A stretch of 17,294 nt of DNA from Jatrophihabitans sp. (GTDB taxonomy: Bacteria > Actinomycetota > Actinomycetes > Mycobacteriales > Jatrophihabitantaceae). Below the pieces are notes generated by a model that made no database searches, had not been told where the DNA came from, and saw only the letters and a list, made by a program, of their open reading frames with translations. Positions 6,856 to 13,647 of this stretch are shown here, piece by piece (position 1 is the first letter of the stretch; each line of letters opens with the position of its first letter). The stretch covers positions 1-17,294 of the forward strand of contig JAOPVG010000428.1 of the NCBI GenBank assembly GCA_025966255.1, given 5' to 3'. Made by a program: the position numbers and the translations under genes.

Positions 6856-7761
6856 TCAGTTGCCGCGCAGGGCTTCCGTCGCCGCGGCGGTGTCGACTGA
6901 GCCCTCGTCGAGGGCGTACAGCAGGCTCGCGTCGAGGTGTAGGCGGGCTTGGCGCTGCACCCTGTCGACGTCGCCCTCCTCGATGTACTTGAGGATGCGA
7001 GCGTGTGCCTTCGTGCCGGACAGCCGACGCTTGGCGTCCGGGAATCCACCCGACTCGTCGGCTGAGCGCGCCCAGGCTTCCTCGCGGCTGGTCCACAGGG
7101 ATTCCAGCGCACCGATGACGAGCTTGATGGTCTCGTTGCCGCAACTCTCGACCAGGGCTTCGTGGAAACGACGCGACGTCACAGTGAATTCGAGTGGGTC
7201 GTCCAGGGCGGCCAGGGTCGCCTCGTGCAACTCGGTCAGGTGCGGAAGTACCGCCTCCAGGCGATCCGGCCGTTGCGCGCACAAGCCGGCACACACTGGC
7301 TCGATCGATTTGAGTGCCTCGCGCACGTCGATCATCTGGACTCCGCGCGACTGAAGAACGAGTCCGACCGAGTACGCCGCGTTCGCCGCGCGAGGGACGT
7401 GCACGGTGGCGCCACCGCGATTGCCCCGATGCACGGTGATCAATCCCTCGGCCTCGAGAATGCGGAGGGCCTCACGCAAGGACGGCCGGCTCACCCGGAA
7501 CTCCTGCAGGAGATCCTCCTGGCGCGGCAGCATCGCGCCATCCTTGAGGTCCCCGCTCACGATGCGCTCACGGAGCGCCTCGGCGACCATTTCTGCCAAC
7601 CGCGGCTGACGGATCTGCACCCCGGGCTCTCCTGCCGCCGACGATCGTTGCACTCCGAGCGCATCCGACCCTACCGCGTTGGCGCGTCCGGGACGGGCAG
7701 CTGCGGCTCGGACCGCGCGGACAACCGGCCTGGCGTCGTCCGGGTGCGAAGGAATGCTCAT
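6856..7761 (-). CDS. GntR-family transcriptional regulator, FadR subfamily (FCD domain)
   Basis: The winged-helix domain (about residues 50-122 counted from the ATG at 7761) contains VAEALRERIVSGDLKDG, LPRQEDLLQEF, VSRPSLREALRILEAEGL and HRGNRGGATV, the diagnostic GntR sequence. The C-terminal FCD ligand domain follows, with SRRFHEALVESCGN and AHARILKYIEEGD. Members bind acyl-CoAs or organic acids and repress nearby catabolic genes. Two starts compete. The ATG at 7761 overlaps the stop of the dehydrogenase (ATGA) but adds 47 low-complexity residues with weaker codon bias. The GTG at 7620 has AGGAG 8 bases upstream and gives 254 residues, the usual family length. I list the longer form; the shorter is equally plausible. 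It is the only regulator in the window and probably controls its own operon. Confidence 0.85.
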   Translation of the reverse strand: MSIPSHPDDARPVVRAVRAAAARPGRANAVGSDALGVQRSSAAGEPGVQIRQPRLAEMVAEALRERIVSGDLKDGAMLPRQEDLLQEFRVSRPSLREALRILEAEGLITVHRGNRGGATVHVPRAANAAYSVGLVLQSRGVQMIDVREALKSIEPVCAGLCAQRPDRLEAVLPHLTELHEATLAALDDPLEFTVTSRRFHEALVESCGNETIKLVIGALESLWTSREEAWARSADESGGFPDAKRRLSGTKAHARILKYIEEGDVDRVQRQARLHLDASLLYALDEGSVDTAAATEALRGN

Positions 7762-8876
7762 GAGTCGCCCCCGTGGTCGGGGCAGACGACCACCTTTATC
7801 GCATCGGCCACGCCGCCTGAGGGAGACACGGTATCGATGGCGGCGCTGGTCTGGCTCAGCCCGAATCGATGTGTCACCAGCGGGAGGAGTCGGTCGACAT
7901 TTGCGGCGAGCAGAGCTGCGGCGGGTCGGGCGGCCACGGTCCGGTTGGAGAGCACGCCCTGCCACCGGATCTGGTTCCAGATCAGGTGCGCGAGCGGAAG
8001 GCCCACATCGCCGGCTGCGCTGATCGGGCTCGCTGCCGCGATGGTGCCGCGGCGCCGCACGAGCAGCGGCGCCAGGGCCGCCGACGCGGCACTACCGGAG
8101 ACGTCTAGGAGCCGATCGGCCATCGCGCCGCCCGTGAGCCGCTGCACGGCGCCGAGAACCGGCTCGTCACCGTCGGCGTACAGCGTCTCGTCGGCACCGA
8201 GCGTCAGCCCCGCACGTAGGCGGGCGGCGTCGCGCCGCAGCCCGACGAGTATCACCTGCCCGGCCCCGCGCGCTTTGGCCACGAGGCACGCCGCCAGCCC
8301 CTGCGGTCCGGGCCCCAGCACGACGACCGAGTCCATCGGCTGCACGTCTGCGCCGATCGGCCCCAGCCAGTCCAGCGCGTTGGCGAGCGGGCTGAACCAG
8401 CCGGCGGCGACGTCGGCGGGCACCTCGGCCGCAAGCTTGGTCACCGTTGTGCCGGGCGCCAAGTACATGTACTCCGCGCACCCACCCCACAGCGCGGGCG
8501 CCACCGCGGTGGTGATGTTCGAGCCGTAGCTGCGCGACGCCGCGCACACCTGCGCGTATCCGGCGAGACAGTCCGCACACGCGCCGCACGAGATGCCGGC
8601 CTCGACGGCGACCCGGTCGCCGGGCCCGACCTGCCAGAGGTGCGCGGCCTGATCGCCGACGTCCACGAGTCGCCCGACCACCTCGTGGCCGATGATGCGT
8701 GGCACATCCGTCGGCGCAGCGCGCCAATGCACGTCGGTGCCACAGATTCCATTCGCCTCCACCGCCAGCAGGGCGCTGTGTGCGTCGATCTGCGGCCGGG
8801 CGAAGCTCTGGACCTCGATCGTCATAGGCCCGGTCAGCACGGCCGCGCGTACGCGGCTCCTCGAGGTCGAGGCCAT
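7758..8876 (-). CDS. Zinc-dependent alcohol dehydrogenase, MDR family
   Basis: The 372-residue medium-chain dehydrogenase keeps the catalytic zinc ligands C45 (GICGTDVH) and H64/E65 (GHEVVG). The four structural-zinc cysteines are C97, C100, C103 and C111 (CGACADCLAGYAQVC). The nucleotide-binding motif is VVVLGPGPQGLAA at 184-196. It should oxidise an alcohol with NAD(P). I chose the ATG at 8876, with GGGAG 6 bases upstream; a TTG immediately before it is not needed. The gene follows the ligase after a 75-base gap that may hold its own promoter, and its stop overlaps the ATG of the FadR-type regulator. That coupling suggests an autoregulated dehydrogenase-regulator unit. Substrate unknown. 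Confidence 0.88.
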   Translation of the reverse strand: MASTSRSRVRAAVLTGPMTIEVQSFARPQIDAHSALLAVEANGICGTDVHWRAAPTDVPRIIGHEVVGRLVDVGDQAAHLWQVGPGDRVAVEAGISCGACADCLAGYAQVCAASRSYGSNITTAVAPALWGGCAEYMYLAPGTTVTKLAAEVPADVAAGWFSPLANALDWLGPIGADVQPMDSVVVLGPGPQGLAACLVAKARGAGQVILVGLRRDAARLRAGLTLGADETLYADGDEPVLGAVQRLTGGAMADRLLDVSGSAASAALAPLLVRRRGTIAAASPISAAGDVGLPLAHLIWNQIRWQGVLSNRTVAARPAAALLAANVDRLLPLVTHRFGLSQTSAAIDTVSPSGGVADAIKVVVCPDHGGDS

Positions 8877-8911
8877 CAATCACTCCCGTCAGGCGCTGCG
8901 CCGCATCCTAT

Positions 8912-8926
8912 ATTTGTTCTAACCAA
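8912..8926. promoter_or_regulatory. Candidate GntR/FadR operator upstream of the dehydrogenase-regulator pair
   Basis: In the 75-base gap between the ligase stop and the dehydrogenase start, an AT-rich island contains TGTTCTAACCA at 8915-8925. This matches the general FadR-subfamily half-site layout TnGTnnnACnA at five of six fixed positions on either strand. The wider TTGTTCTAACCAA has symmetric TTG and CAA ends. It lies about 40 bases upstream of the dehydrogenase ATG and is the likeliest site for autoregulation by the encoded GntR protein. No convincing -35/-10 pair could be fixed. This is a weak, pattern-based call. Confidence 0.35.
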
Positions 8927-8951
8927 TACCACGTGCGCGCACCGCCAGCGG

Positions 8952-10619
8952 TCAGCCTCGGCCGACGACGCCGATCTCCGCCATCCGGCGCCGGATGTCC
9001 TCGCGGAGCACCGACTTGGCGAGTTTCCCGCCGGGAGCGACCGGCAGCGCGTCGACGACGATCAGGTGCTCCGGGAACCACTCCTTGCTCACTCCCCGCG
9101 CGGCCAGATGCGCGCGGACGTCGTCGAGCGTGATCTCAACGCCGGCTGTCGGGATCACGTAGATACAGACCCGTTCACCGAATATCTCGTCCGGCATCGC
9201 CACGGCGGCGCACCGGATCAGGCCAGGCATGCTGCTGACCTCGTCTTCGACGGCCGGCGCGCTGATGTTCTTGCCACCGCGGATGATGAAATCCGACGTC
9301 CGGCCCACGATCGTGAGGTAGCCCTCGTCGTCGATCGTCACCAGATCACCCATCAGCATCCAGCCGTCGGGGGTGAACAACTCCGCGTTGGCGGCCTGAT
9401 CCTGGTGGTACCCGCGGGATCGCACGATTCCGATCGAGGCCGGACGGCCGGCCCCGGTACCGAACTCGATCTCCGCGCCGTCCTCACCGAACAGCCGGAC
9501 CTCGGTCTCCGGAATTATCCGGCCACCCGTCGTGAGACGCCTTTCCCGCGGGTCATCGACGGTCGTGTAGCTCTGCACACCGGTCTCGTTCGACCCGTAC
9601 ATGTTGAGAATCGTCGTGCCCGTGCGCTTCTCGAATTCCTCGGCCTTCGAGTACGGCACTGCCTCACCCCCGGTGTACATCACACGCAGGCTGCTCAGGT
9701 CGAATCGATCGAACTCGGGATGTCCGAGCAGCATGACGAACTGGGTCGACACCGCCATGAACACGGTGACCCGTTCGGCCTCGAGCATCCGCAGCGTCTC
9801 AGTGGCGTCGAATCGCGGCAACACCACCGTCGCCGAACCGAGCAGGGTCGGCGTGAAGTGCGCAGTCCACAGGCCGAACCCGAATGGAGCGGGGACGACA
9901 CTCATGCAGACCTCGTCGGTCGTCAGCGCGCCGGCGTCGACCGCGTAGTCGTGGTATCTGAGCCATCGCCGCTCGTCGTGAGCCACACACTTGGGCAGGC
10001 CCGTCGTGCCGGAGGTCGAGTTCAGGAAGGCAAGCGCGTCGGTCGGGGTCCGCCGGCCCTGGATCAGCCGGTTGGCCGCTTCGATGGCTGCCTCGCCGAC
10101 GGGCGCTCCGGTCGCTGGGTCCAGGGCGACGTCGACCGGTCCGTCGGGCATCGGCACCACGTCGTAGACGTCGACATATCGCTCCAACGCCGGCAGGTCG
10201 ATGCGCAGCCGCTCGAAGAGTTCGACCGTGTCAACGCGGCCAATCTGCGGAACCGTGATCAGCGTCGTGGCCTCGCCGCGCGCGAGCAGGTGCCGCAGTT
10301 CGCGCTCGCCGGAGCGCGCGCCGATCCCGGTGAAGACGACCCCCGCGCGGATGCACGCCGACATCGCCACGTGCACGACGCAGCCGTCCGGAATCCAGAT
10401 GGCAACGTGCGCGCCGCGCTCGAGCCCGAGTCCGGTGAGGTGCGCGGCAAGCAGGCTGATGTACTGGTCGTAGGCGACCCAGGACATTCGACCCGCGCTT
10501 TCGACGTACGCGGACTCGGCCGGCTTGGTTGCCGCCCAGTGGGCGATCGCCTCATCGAGGCTGTTCCACCGCGGTACAGCAGCCAAGGTGGCCGCCCGAG
10601 GCAGCTCGTAGTTGATCAC
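8952..10619 (-). CDS. AMP-dependent acyl-CoA ligase (ANL superfamily, FadD-like)
   Basis: The 555-residue protein carries all adenylation motifs: the P-loop LNSTSGTTGLPK at 199-210, YTGGEAVP at 315-322, YGSNETG at 341-347, and GWMLMGDLVTIDDEGYL at 419-435. The hinge GRTSDFIIRGGKNIS is at 439-453 and the catalytic lysine is in PGGKLAKSVLR (K532). It activates a carboxylic acid to its acyl-CoA through an acyl-adenylate. The GTG at 10619 is chosen because AAGGAG stands 5 bases upstream and the ANL fold begins soon after. The frame is open upstream, but that part shadows the thioesterase gene, which ends 16 bases before. A FadD3-type steroid-acid role is possible, but I cannot assign the acid. 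Its pairing with a thioesterase suggests control of the same CoA ester. Confidence 0.88.
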   Translation of the reverse strand: MINYELPRAATLAAVPRWNSLDEAIAHWAATKPAESAYVESAGRMSWVAYDQYISLLAAHLTGLGLERGAHVAIWIPDGCVVHVAMSACIRAGVVFTGIGARSGERELRHLLARGEATTLITVPQIGRVDTVELFERLRIDLPALERYVDVYDVVPMPDGPVDVALDPATGAPVGEAAIEAANRLIQGRRTPTDALAFLNSTSGTTGLPKCVAHDERRWLRYHDYAVDAGALTTDEVCMSVVPAPFGFGLWTAHFTPTLLGSATVVLPRFDATETLRMLEAERVTVFMAVSTQFVMLLGHPEFDRFDLSSLRVMYTGGEAVPYSKAEEFEKRTGTTILNMYGSNETGVQSYTTVDDPRERRLTTGGRIIPETEVRLFGEDGAEIEFGTGAGRPASIGIVRSRGYHQDQAANAELFTPDGWMLMGDLVTIDDEGYLTIVGRTSDFIIRGGKNISAPAVEDEVSSMPGLIRCAAVAMPDEIFGERVCIYVIPTAGVEITLDDVRAHLAARGVSKEWFPEHLIVVDALPVAPGGKLAKSVLREDIRRRMAEIGVVGRG

Positions 10620-10635
10620 GCACGCTCCTTGTCGA

Positions 10636-11055
10636 TCAGCTGAGCAGGTTCTTGATAAGTGCGGGCACCGGGGCGGACCGGCCTTCGCGATCCAGCCCCA
10701 CCAGCGAGAGCGTGGCGCGCGCCACGTCGACGTCGTCATCGGCCCGCGTCATGGCGTAGTCGAGTCGGTACGACCGGACCCCGACGCTGCCGACTGCCAT
10801 GCTGATGTCGATCCGGTCGTAGGGGCGCACGACTGCGAGGTACTCACACGTCGTCGCCCGGGTCACCACCGACGCACCACACCGGTCATAGAGCTCCGGA
10901 AACCGCACGTCGTGGTCCAGCAGCCACTCCGTGTGAATTCGCTCGAGCCATGGGAACCACGCCGCGAAATAGATGATCCCCGCTGCGTCGGTGTCCGCGT
11001 AAGCGATGACGATCTGCCTTCGCGAGAGCACGTTCGTGCCGCCGTCCACCGCCAT
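10636..11055 (-). CDS. Acyl-CoA thioesterase, 4-hydroxybenzoyl-CoA thioesterase (hotdog) family
   Basis: The 139-residue hotdog protein has the signature IAYADTDAAGIIYFAAWFPWLER. This closely parallels the Pseudomonas 4-hydroxybenzoyl-CoA thioesterase active site (FGDCDPAGI), so D23 is the expected catalytic aspartate. It would hydrolyse an aromatic or alicyclic acyl-CoA. The ATG at 11055 is 11 codons before the first conserved strand, a normal distance. It is the first gene of the long minus-strand run, 16 bases before the acyl-CoA ligase, and diverges from the VOC gene across a KstR2-type operator. Ligase and thioesterase side by side could form an editing or CoA-recycling pair. The family is clear; the substrate is not. 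Confidence 0.84.
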   Translation of the reverse strand: MAVDGGTNVLSRRQIVIAYADTDAAGIIYFAAWFPWLERIHTEWLLDHDVRFPELYDRCGASVVTRATTCEYLAVVRPYDRIDISMAVGSVGVRSYRLDYAMTRADDDVDVARATLSLVGLDREGRSAPVPALIKNLLS

Positions 11056-11135
11056 GTGGCCACCCGATCAGATGAGGACCGCGCGTTTCCGACGAGCGAC
11101 GGTCCGGAAGTCGTATCGAGTCGAGATACTAGCCA

Positions 11136-11149
11136 AGCAAGCGCTTGGC
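11136..11149. promoter_or_regulatory. Second KstR2-type operator, between thioesterase and VOC genes
   Basis: AGCAAGCGCTTGGC matches AnCAAGnnCTTGnT at all fixed positions except the last (C for T). Its first 13 bases are identical to the operator at 1883-1896. It extends on the left as CCAAGCAAGCGCTTGG. It lies 28 bases before the VOC ATG and 80 bases from the thioesterase ATG. As at the first site, a -10-like hexamer (GATACT, 11125-11130) sits a few bases upstream on the plus strand, so a bound repressor would cover the start of transcription. This suggests that both divergent units belong to one regulon with ipdABC. Confidence 0.7.
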
Positions 11150-11177
11150 CACACACCCACCGAGGGATGGAGCACAT

Positions 11178-11558
11178 ATGACCGAACAGCCGCAGGCCGA
11201 GACGCCACAGAGCCCGCCGATCCTTCGTGAGGTGCTGTGGCCGGTGACAGACCTGCAAGCCGCCCTGTCGTTCTATGTCGGCGGGCTCGGCATGACCCTC
11301 AAGTTTCGCGACGGCGACCGGTTCGCGGCAGTCGCCGGCGCCGACAACGTGACGCTGGCCCTCGTGACGGGAACGGAGGCGGTGACCGGATCGGCCCCGG
11401 CGCCGGCATATCGAGTGGGCGATCTCGCGGCGGCGGTCGGACGCGCGGAGGAATCCGGCGCGATCGTCATCACGCGCGACGAGGAGGGTGCGCATGAGCA
11501 TCGCGCGGTGCTCCGCGACCCAGCCGGGCATCTGCTCGTCCTGTACCAATCCAGGTGA
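11178..11558 (+). CDS. VOC-family (glyoxalase/bleomycin-resistance fold) protein
   Basis: The 126-residue protein has the single VOC module: REVLWPVTDLQAALSFYVGGLGMTLKFRDGDRFAAV at the start of the first beta-alpha-beta unit and HRAVLRDPAGHLLVLYQ at the end of the second. VOC proteins are metal-dependent isomerases, epimerases, lyases or dioxygenases; the metal ligands are not obvious here (possibly E224-type residues are replaced), so the reaction is open. The ATG at 11178 has GGAG 5 bases upstream. It begins the plus-strand set and may be transcribed separately, since a further inverted repeat and promoter-like sequence follow its stop. Methylmalonyl-CoA epimerase or a glyoxalase-type detoxifier are alternatives. 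Confidence 0.78.
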   Translation: MTEQPQAETPQSPPILREVLWPVTDLQAALSFYVGGLGMTLKFRDGDRFAAVAGADNVTLALVTGTEAVTGSAPAPAYRVGDLAAAVGRAEESGAIVITRDEEGAHEHRAVLRDPAGHLLVLYQSR

Positions 11559-11561
11559 AGG

Positions 11562-11590
11562 TTGTCTTCCAATCATTTAGATGATAGGAA
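11562..11590 (+). promoter_or_regulatory. Inverted repeat and possible promoter before the alpha/beta hydrolase operon
   Basis: CCAATCATTTAGATGATAGG (11569-11588) is an inverted repeat with 8 of 10 half-site positions symmetric (CCxATCATxT against its complement). It falls inside a possible promoter, TTGTCT (11562-11567) and TAGGAA (11585-11590) with a 17-base spacer, directly after the VOC stop and about 40 bases before the hydrolase ATG. It is strikingly AT-rich against its surroundings. It is unlike the KstR2-type boxes, so a different regulator, such as the FadR-type protein of this window, would be expected. Inferred from symmetry and position only. Confidence 0.5.
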
Positions 11591-11627
11591 AACACGGTCC
11601 GTCCCGTCAACGTCAGGGAGCTTGCCG

Positions 11628-12425
11628 ATGACCGCGCCCTCCGCAGCGACTGCTGTCAGCGAGACGGGGCTGGACGTGCGCACAGAGGGCGCGGGCTCGC
11701 CGCTTCTCTTCCTGCACGGCGAGTCGGGCTTGCTCTTCTGCGACGCGTTGCTGCGCCGACTCGGCAAGGAATTCACGGTGATCGCGCCATCCCATCCCGG
11801 CTGGGGGGAGTCGACGCGACAGGCGACCGATCGCACCGTTGACGATCTCGCCTATCGGTACCTCGACCTGCTGGAGACATTCGACGAGCCTGCGTTCGTA
11901 CTCGGCTGTGGTCTCGGCGCCTGGCTGGCGTTGGAAGTCGCTACGAAGGACGAGACCCACATCGCCGGCTTGACGCTCGTATCGCCGGTCGGCATCCGAA
12001 CGGGTGAGCCGACCAAGCGGCATTACCTGGACCGCTACGCGGTGAGCGCGGACGTCGTCGCGACCGCCCTGTACGGCGCGCCCGACCGCGGTCCGGATCT
12101 GTCGGTGCGCACCGATGCCGACCTGTTGCAGCTCGCGCGGGCGCAGGAAGCCGCGGCGTACTACACCTGGCAGCCCTACCTGCACAATCCGTCCCTGCTG
12201 GCCCGCCTGCACCGCGTCCGCAGGCCGGTGCAGATCATCACCGGCGCGTTGGACGGCGTGATCCTCGCCGACGACCACGTGGAGACGCTGCAGTGCGCAC
12301 TCGGCGGGGCGACTGAGTCGCACGTGCTGCCGGACACCGGCCACCGGGTCGAGGAGCAGCGGCCGGAGGAGCTCGCCGAGCACCTGGTCCGGTTCGCCCG
12401 CGATACCGCCGCAGTGCGGCCGTAG
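11628..12425 (+). CDS. Alpha/beta-hydrolase-fold protein with serine nucleophile replaced by glycine
   Basis: The 265-residue protein has the full alpha/beta-hydrolase frame: oxyanion segment LLFLHGESG at 27-34, APSHPGWGES at 53-62, the nucleophile elbow VLGCGLGAWLAL at 91-102, ITGALDG with acid D209, and the catalytic DTGHR with H239. The elbow should read GxSxG; here it is G93-C94-G95-L96-G97, so the serine position is a glycine (GGT, 11910-11912). Neighbouring C94 is off register by one residue. Relatives (MhpC/HsaD-like and esterases) hydrolyse C-C or ester bonds; this one may be inactive as a hydrolase or do non-hydrolytic chemistry. The ATG at 11628 has AGGGAG 7 bases upstream. It heads the set with the LLM oxidoreductase, 28 bases before it. 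Confidence 0.83.
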   Translation: MTAPSAATAVSETGLDVRTEGAGSPLLFLHGESGLLFCDALLRRLGKEFTVIAPSHPGWGESTRQATDRTVDDLAYRYLDLLETFDEPAFVLGCGLGAWLALEVATKDETHIAGLTLVSPVGIRTGEPTKRHYLDRYAVSADVVATALYGAPDRGPDLSVRTDADLLQLARAQEAAAYYTWQPYLHNPSLLARLHRVRRPVQIITGALDGVILADDHVETLQCALGGATESHVLPDTGHRVEEQRPEELAEHLVRFARDTAAVRP

Positions 12426-12453
12426 CACCACTCTGACTGCCGAGGGAGCCGAG

Positions 12454-13647
12454 ATGTTTCGTGCGTGGACGTTCACCGAGATGCCGTATCCGTACCTGCC
12501 TCCGGCGGATTCCTACGAGTCCTTGCGCGTCACGTTGCCCAGCACGGTGTACGACCCCGAACTCGGCTTCCAGCTGTACTCGAAGTACTTCGACATCTAC
12601 CAGGCCGCCGACGAGCTGGGTCTGGACATGATGCTCAACGAGCACCACTCGACGGCGACGTGTGTCGAGCCATCCGTACCGGTGACCATGGCGATCCTGG
12701 CCCGGATCACCAGCCGCGGCCGCATCCTCGCGCTGGGCAACCCGATCGCCAACCGCAACACTCCGGTGCGCGTCGCCGAGGAGATGGCGATGATCGACGT
12801 GATCTCGCACGGCCGAAGCGAAGTGGGCTTCGTCCGCGGAGTCCCGTACGAGGTGTCGGCCGGCAACGTCAACCCGGTCGAGATGAAGGAGCGGTTCTGG
12901 GAGGCCGCGGACCTCATCGTGCGAGCGTGGACGACGACCGACGGCCCGTTCAACTGGGAGGGCCGGCACTACCACCACCGGCAGGTCAACGTGTGGCCCC
13001 GGCCGTTCCAGGAGCCGCACCCGCCGATCTGGGTGCCGACGCAGAATGCGGCGACGGTGGCCGAGACCGCCGAGCGCGGCTACAAGCTCGGGACGATCCT
13101 CTGCGGATGGCAAGGCGCGCGGCGCATGTTCGACATCTACCGGCAGCGCCGGGAGGAACTCGGATTCGGACCGGCCGGGCTTGACCGGCTGGGCTACCTG
13201 GGTCTCGTCTTCGTCGGCGACACCGACGAAGAGGGCTTCGCCGGCGCCCGGAAACTGCAGTGGTACCTGCAGCACAACAAGGTGGCGACCCAGTTCATGG
13301 ATGTGCCGGGATACATCGACGAGAGGGCGCGGGCCAAGATGCTGCGATCGACCGCCCAGGGCACGCCCGTGACGACGCCGATCGAGCACCTCGCGTACGC
13401 GCCGGTCGAGGAACTCGTCGAAGGCGGGTACTTCTTCGCGGGCAACCCGGACACCGTCTTCACCCAGCTCGAGTCCTTCTACCAACGGGTCGGCGGCTTC
13501 GGCAACTTCATGATGATGGTGCAGGCCGGGACGATGGGAAAGGCACTCGTGGAGAAGAGCATGCAGCGCTTCGCGACGGACGTCCTCCCACGATTCCGGG
13601 CCGAGGTCTACGGCCGCGAGATCGACCCTGGATTCGCAGCGGCGTGA
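12454..13647 (+). CDS. LLM-class (bacterial luciferase-like) flavin- or F420-dependent oxidoreductase
   Basis: The 397-residue protein matches the luciferase-like monooxygenase family: an N-terminal MFRAWTFTEMPYPYLPP strand, DEHH-type NEHHSTATC near residues 65-73, then ILARITSRGRILALGN. The segment RVAEEMAMIDVISHGRSEVGFVRG near 107-130 is the phosphate-binding part of the TIM barrel, and PPIWVPTQN follows later. Members are FMN monooxygenases or F420 dehydrogenases/reductases; the sequence alone does not decide. The ATG at 12454 has GGAG 5 bases upstream. Its TGA overlaps the ATG of the RibB-like gene (TGATG). Followed by two riboflavin-precursor homologues, it is the best candidate for an oxygenase of the pathway, perhaps a Baeyer-Villiger or ring-oxidising step. 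That role is inference. Confidence 0.86.
   Translation: MFRAWTFTEMPYPYLPPADSYESLRVTLPSTVYDPELGFQLYSKYFDIYQAADELGLDMMLNEHHSTATCVEPSVPVTMAILARITSRGRILALGNPIANRNTPVRVAEEMAMIDVISHGRSEVGFVRGVPYEVSAGNVNPVEMKERFWEAADLIVRAWTTTDGPFNWEGRHYHHRQVNVWPRPFQEPHPPIWVPTQNAATVAETAERGYKLGTILCGWQGARRMFDIYRQRREELGFGPAGLDRLGYLGLVFVGDTDEEGFAGARKLQWYLQHNKVATQFMDVPGYIDERARAKMLRSTAQGTPVTTPIEHLAYAPVEELVEGGYFFAGNPDTVFTQLESFYQRVGGFGNFMMMVQAGTMGKALVEKSMQRFATDVLPRFRAEVYGREIDPGFAAA

Noticed and set aside
8429..8440. CAAGCTTGG resembling a KstR2-type box
   Set aside because: It lacks the two-base spacer between CAAG and CTTG and lies inside the dehydrogenase coding sequence.
8640..10643. A 667-codon open frame on the plus strand across the dehydrogenase and ligase genes
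   Set aside because: It is antisense to two well-recognised genes, has no family motif and is rich in R, H, D and G, as expected from GC-rich shadow frames.
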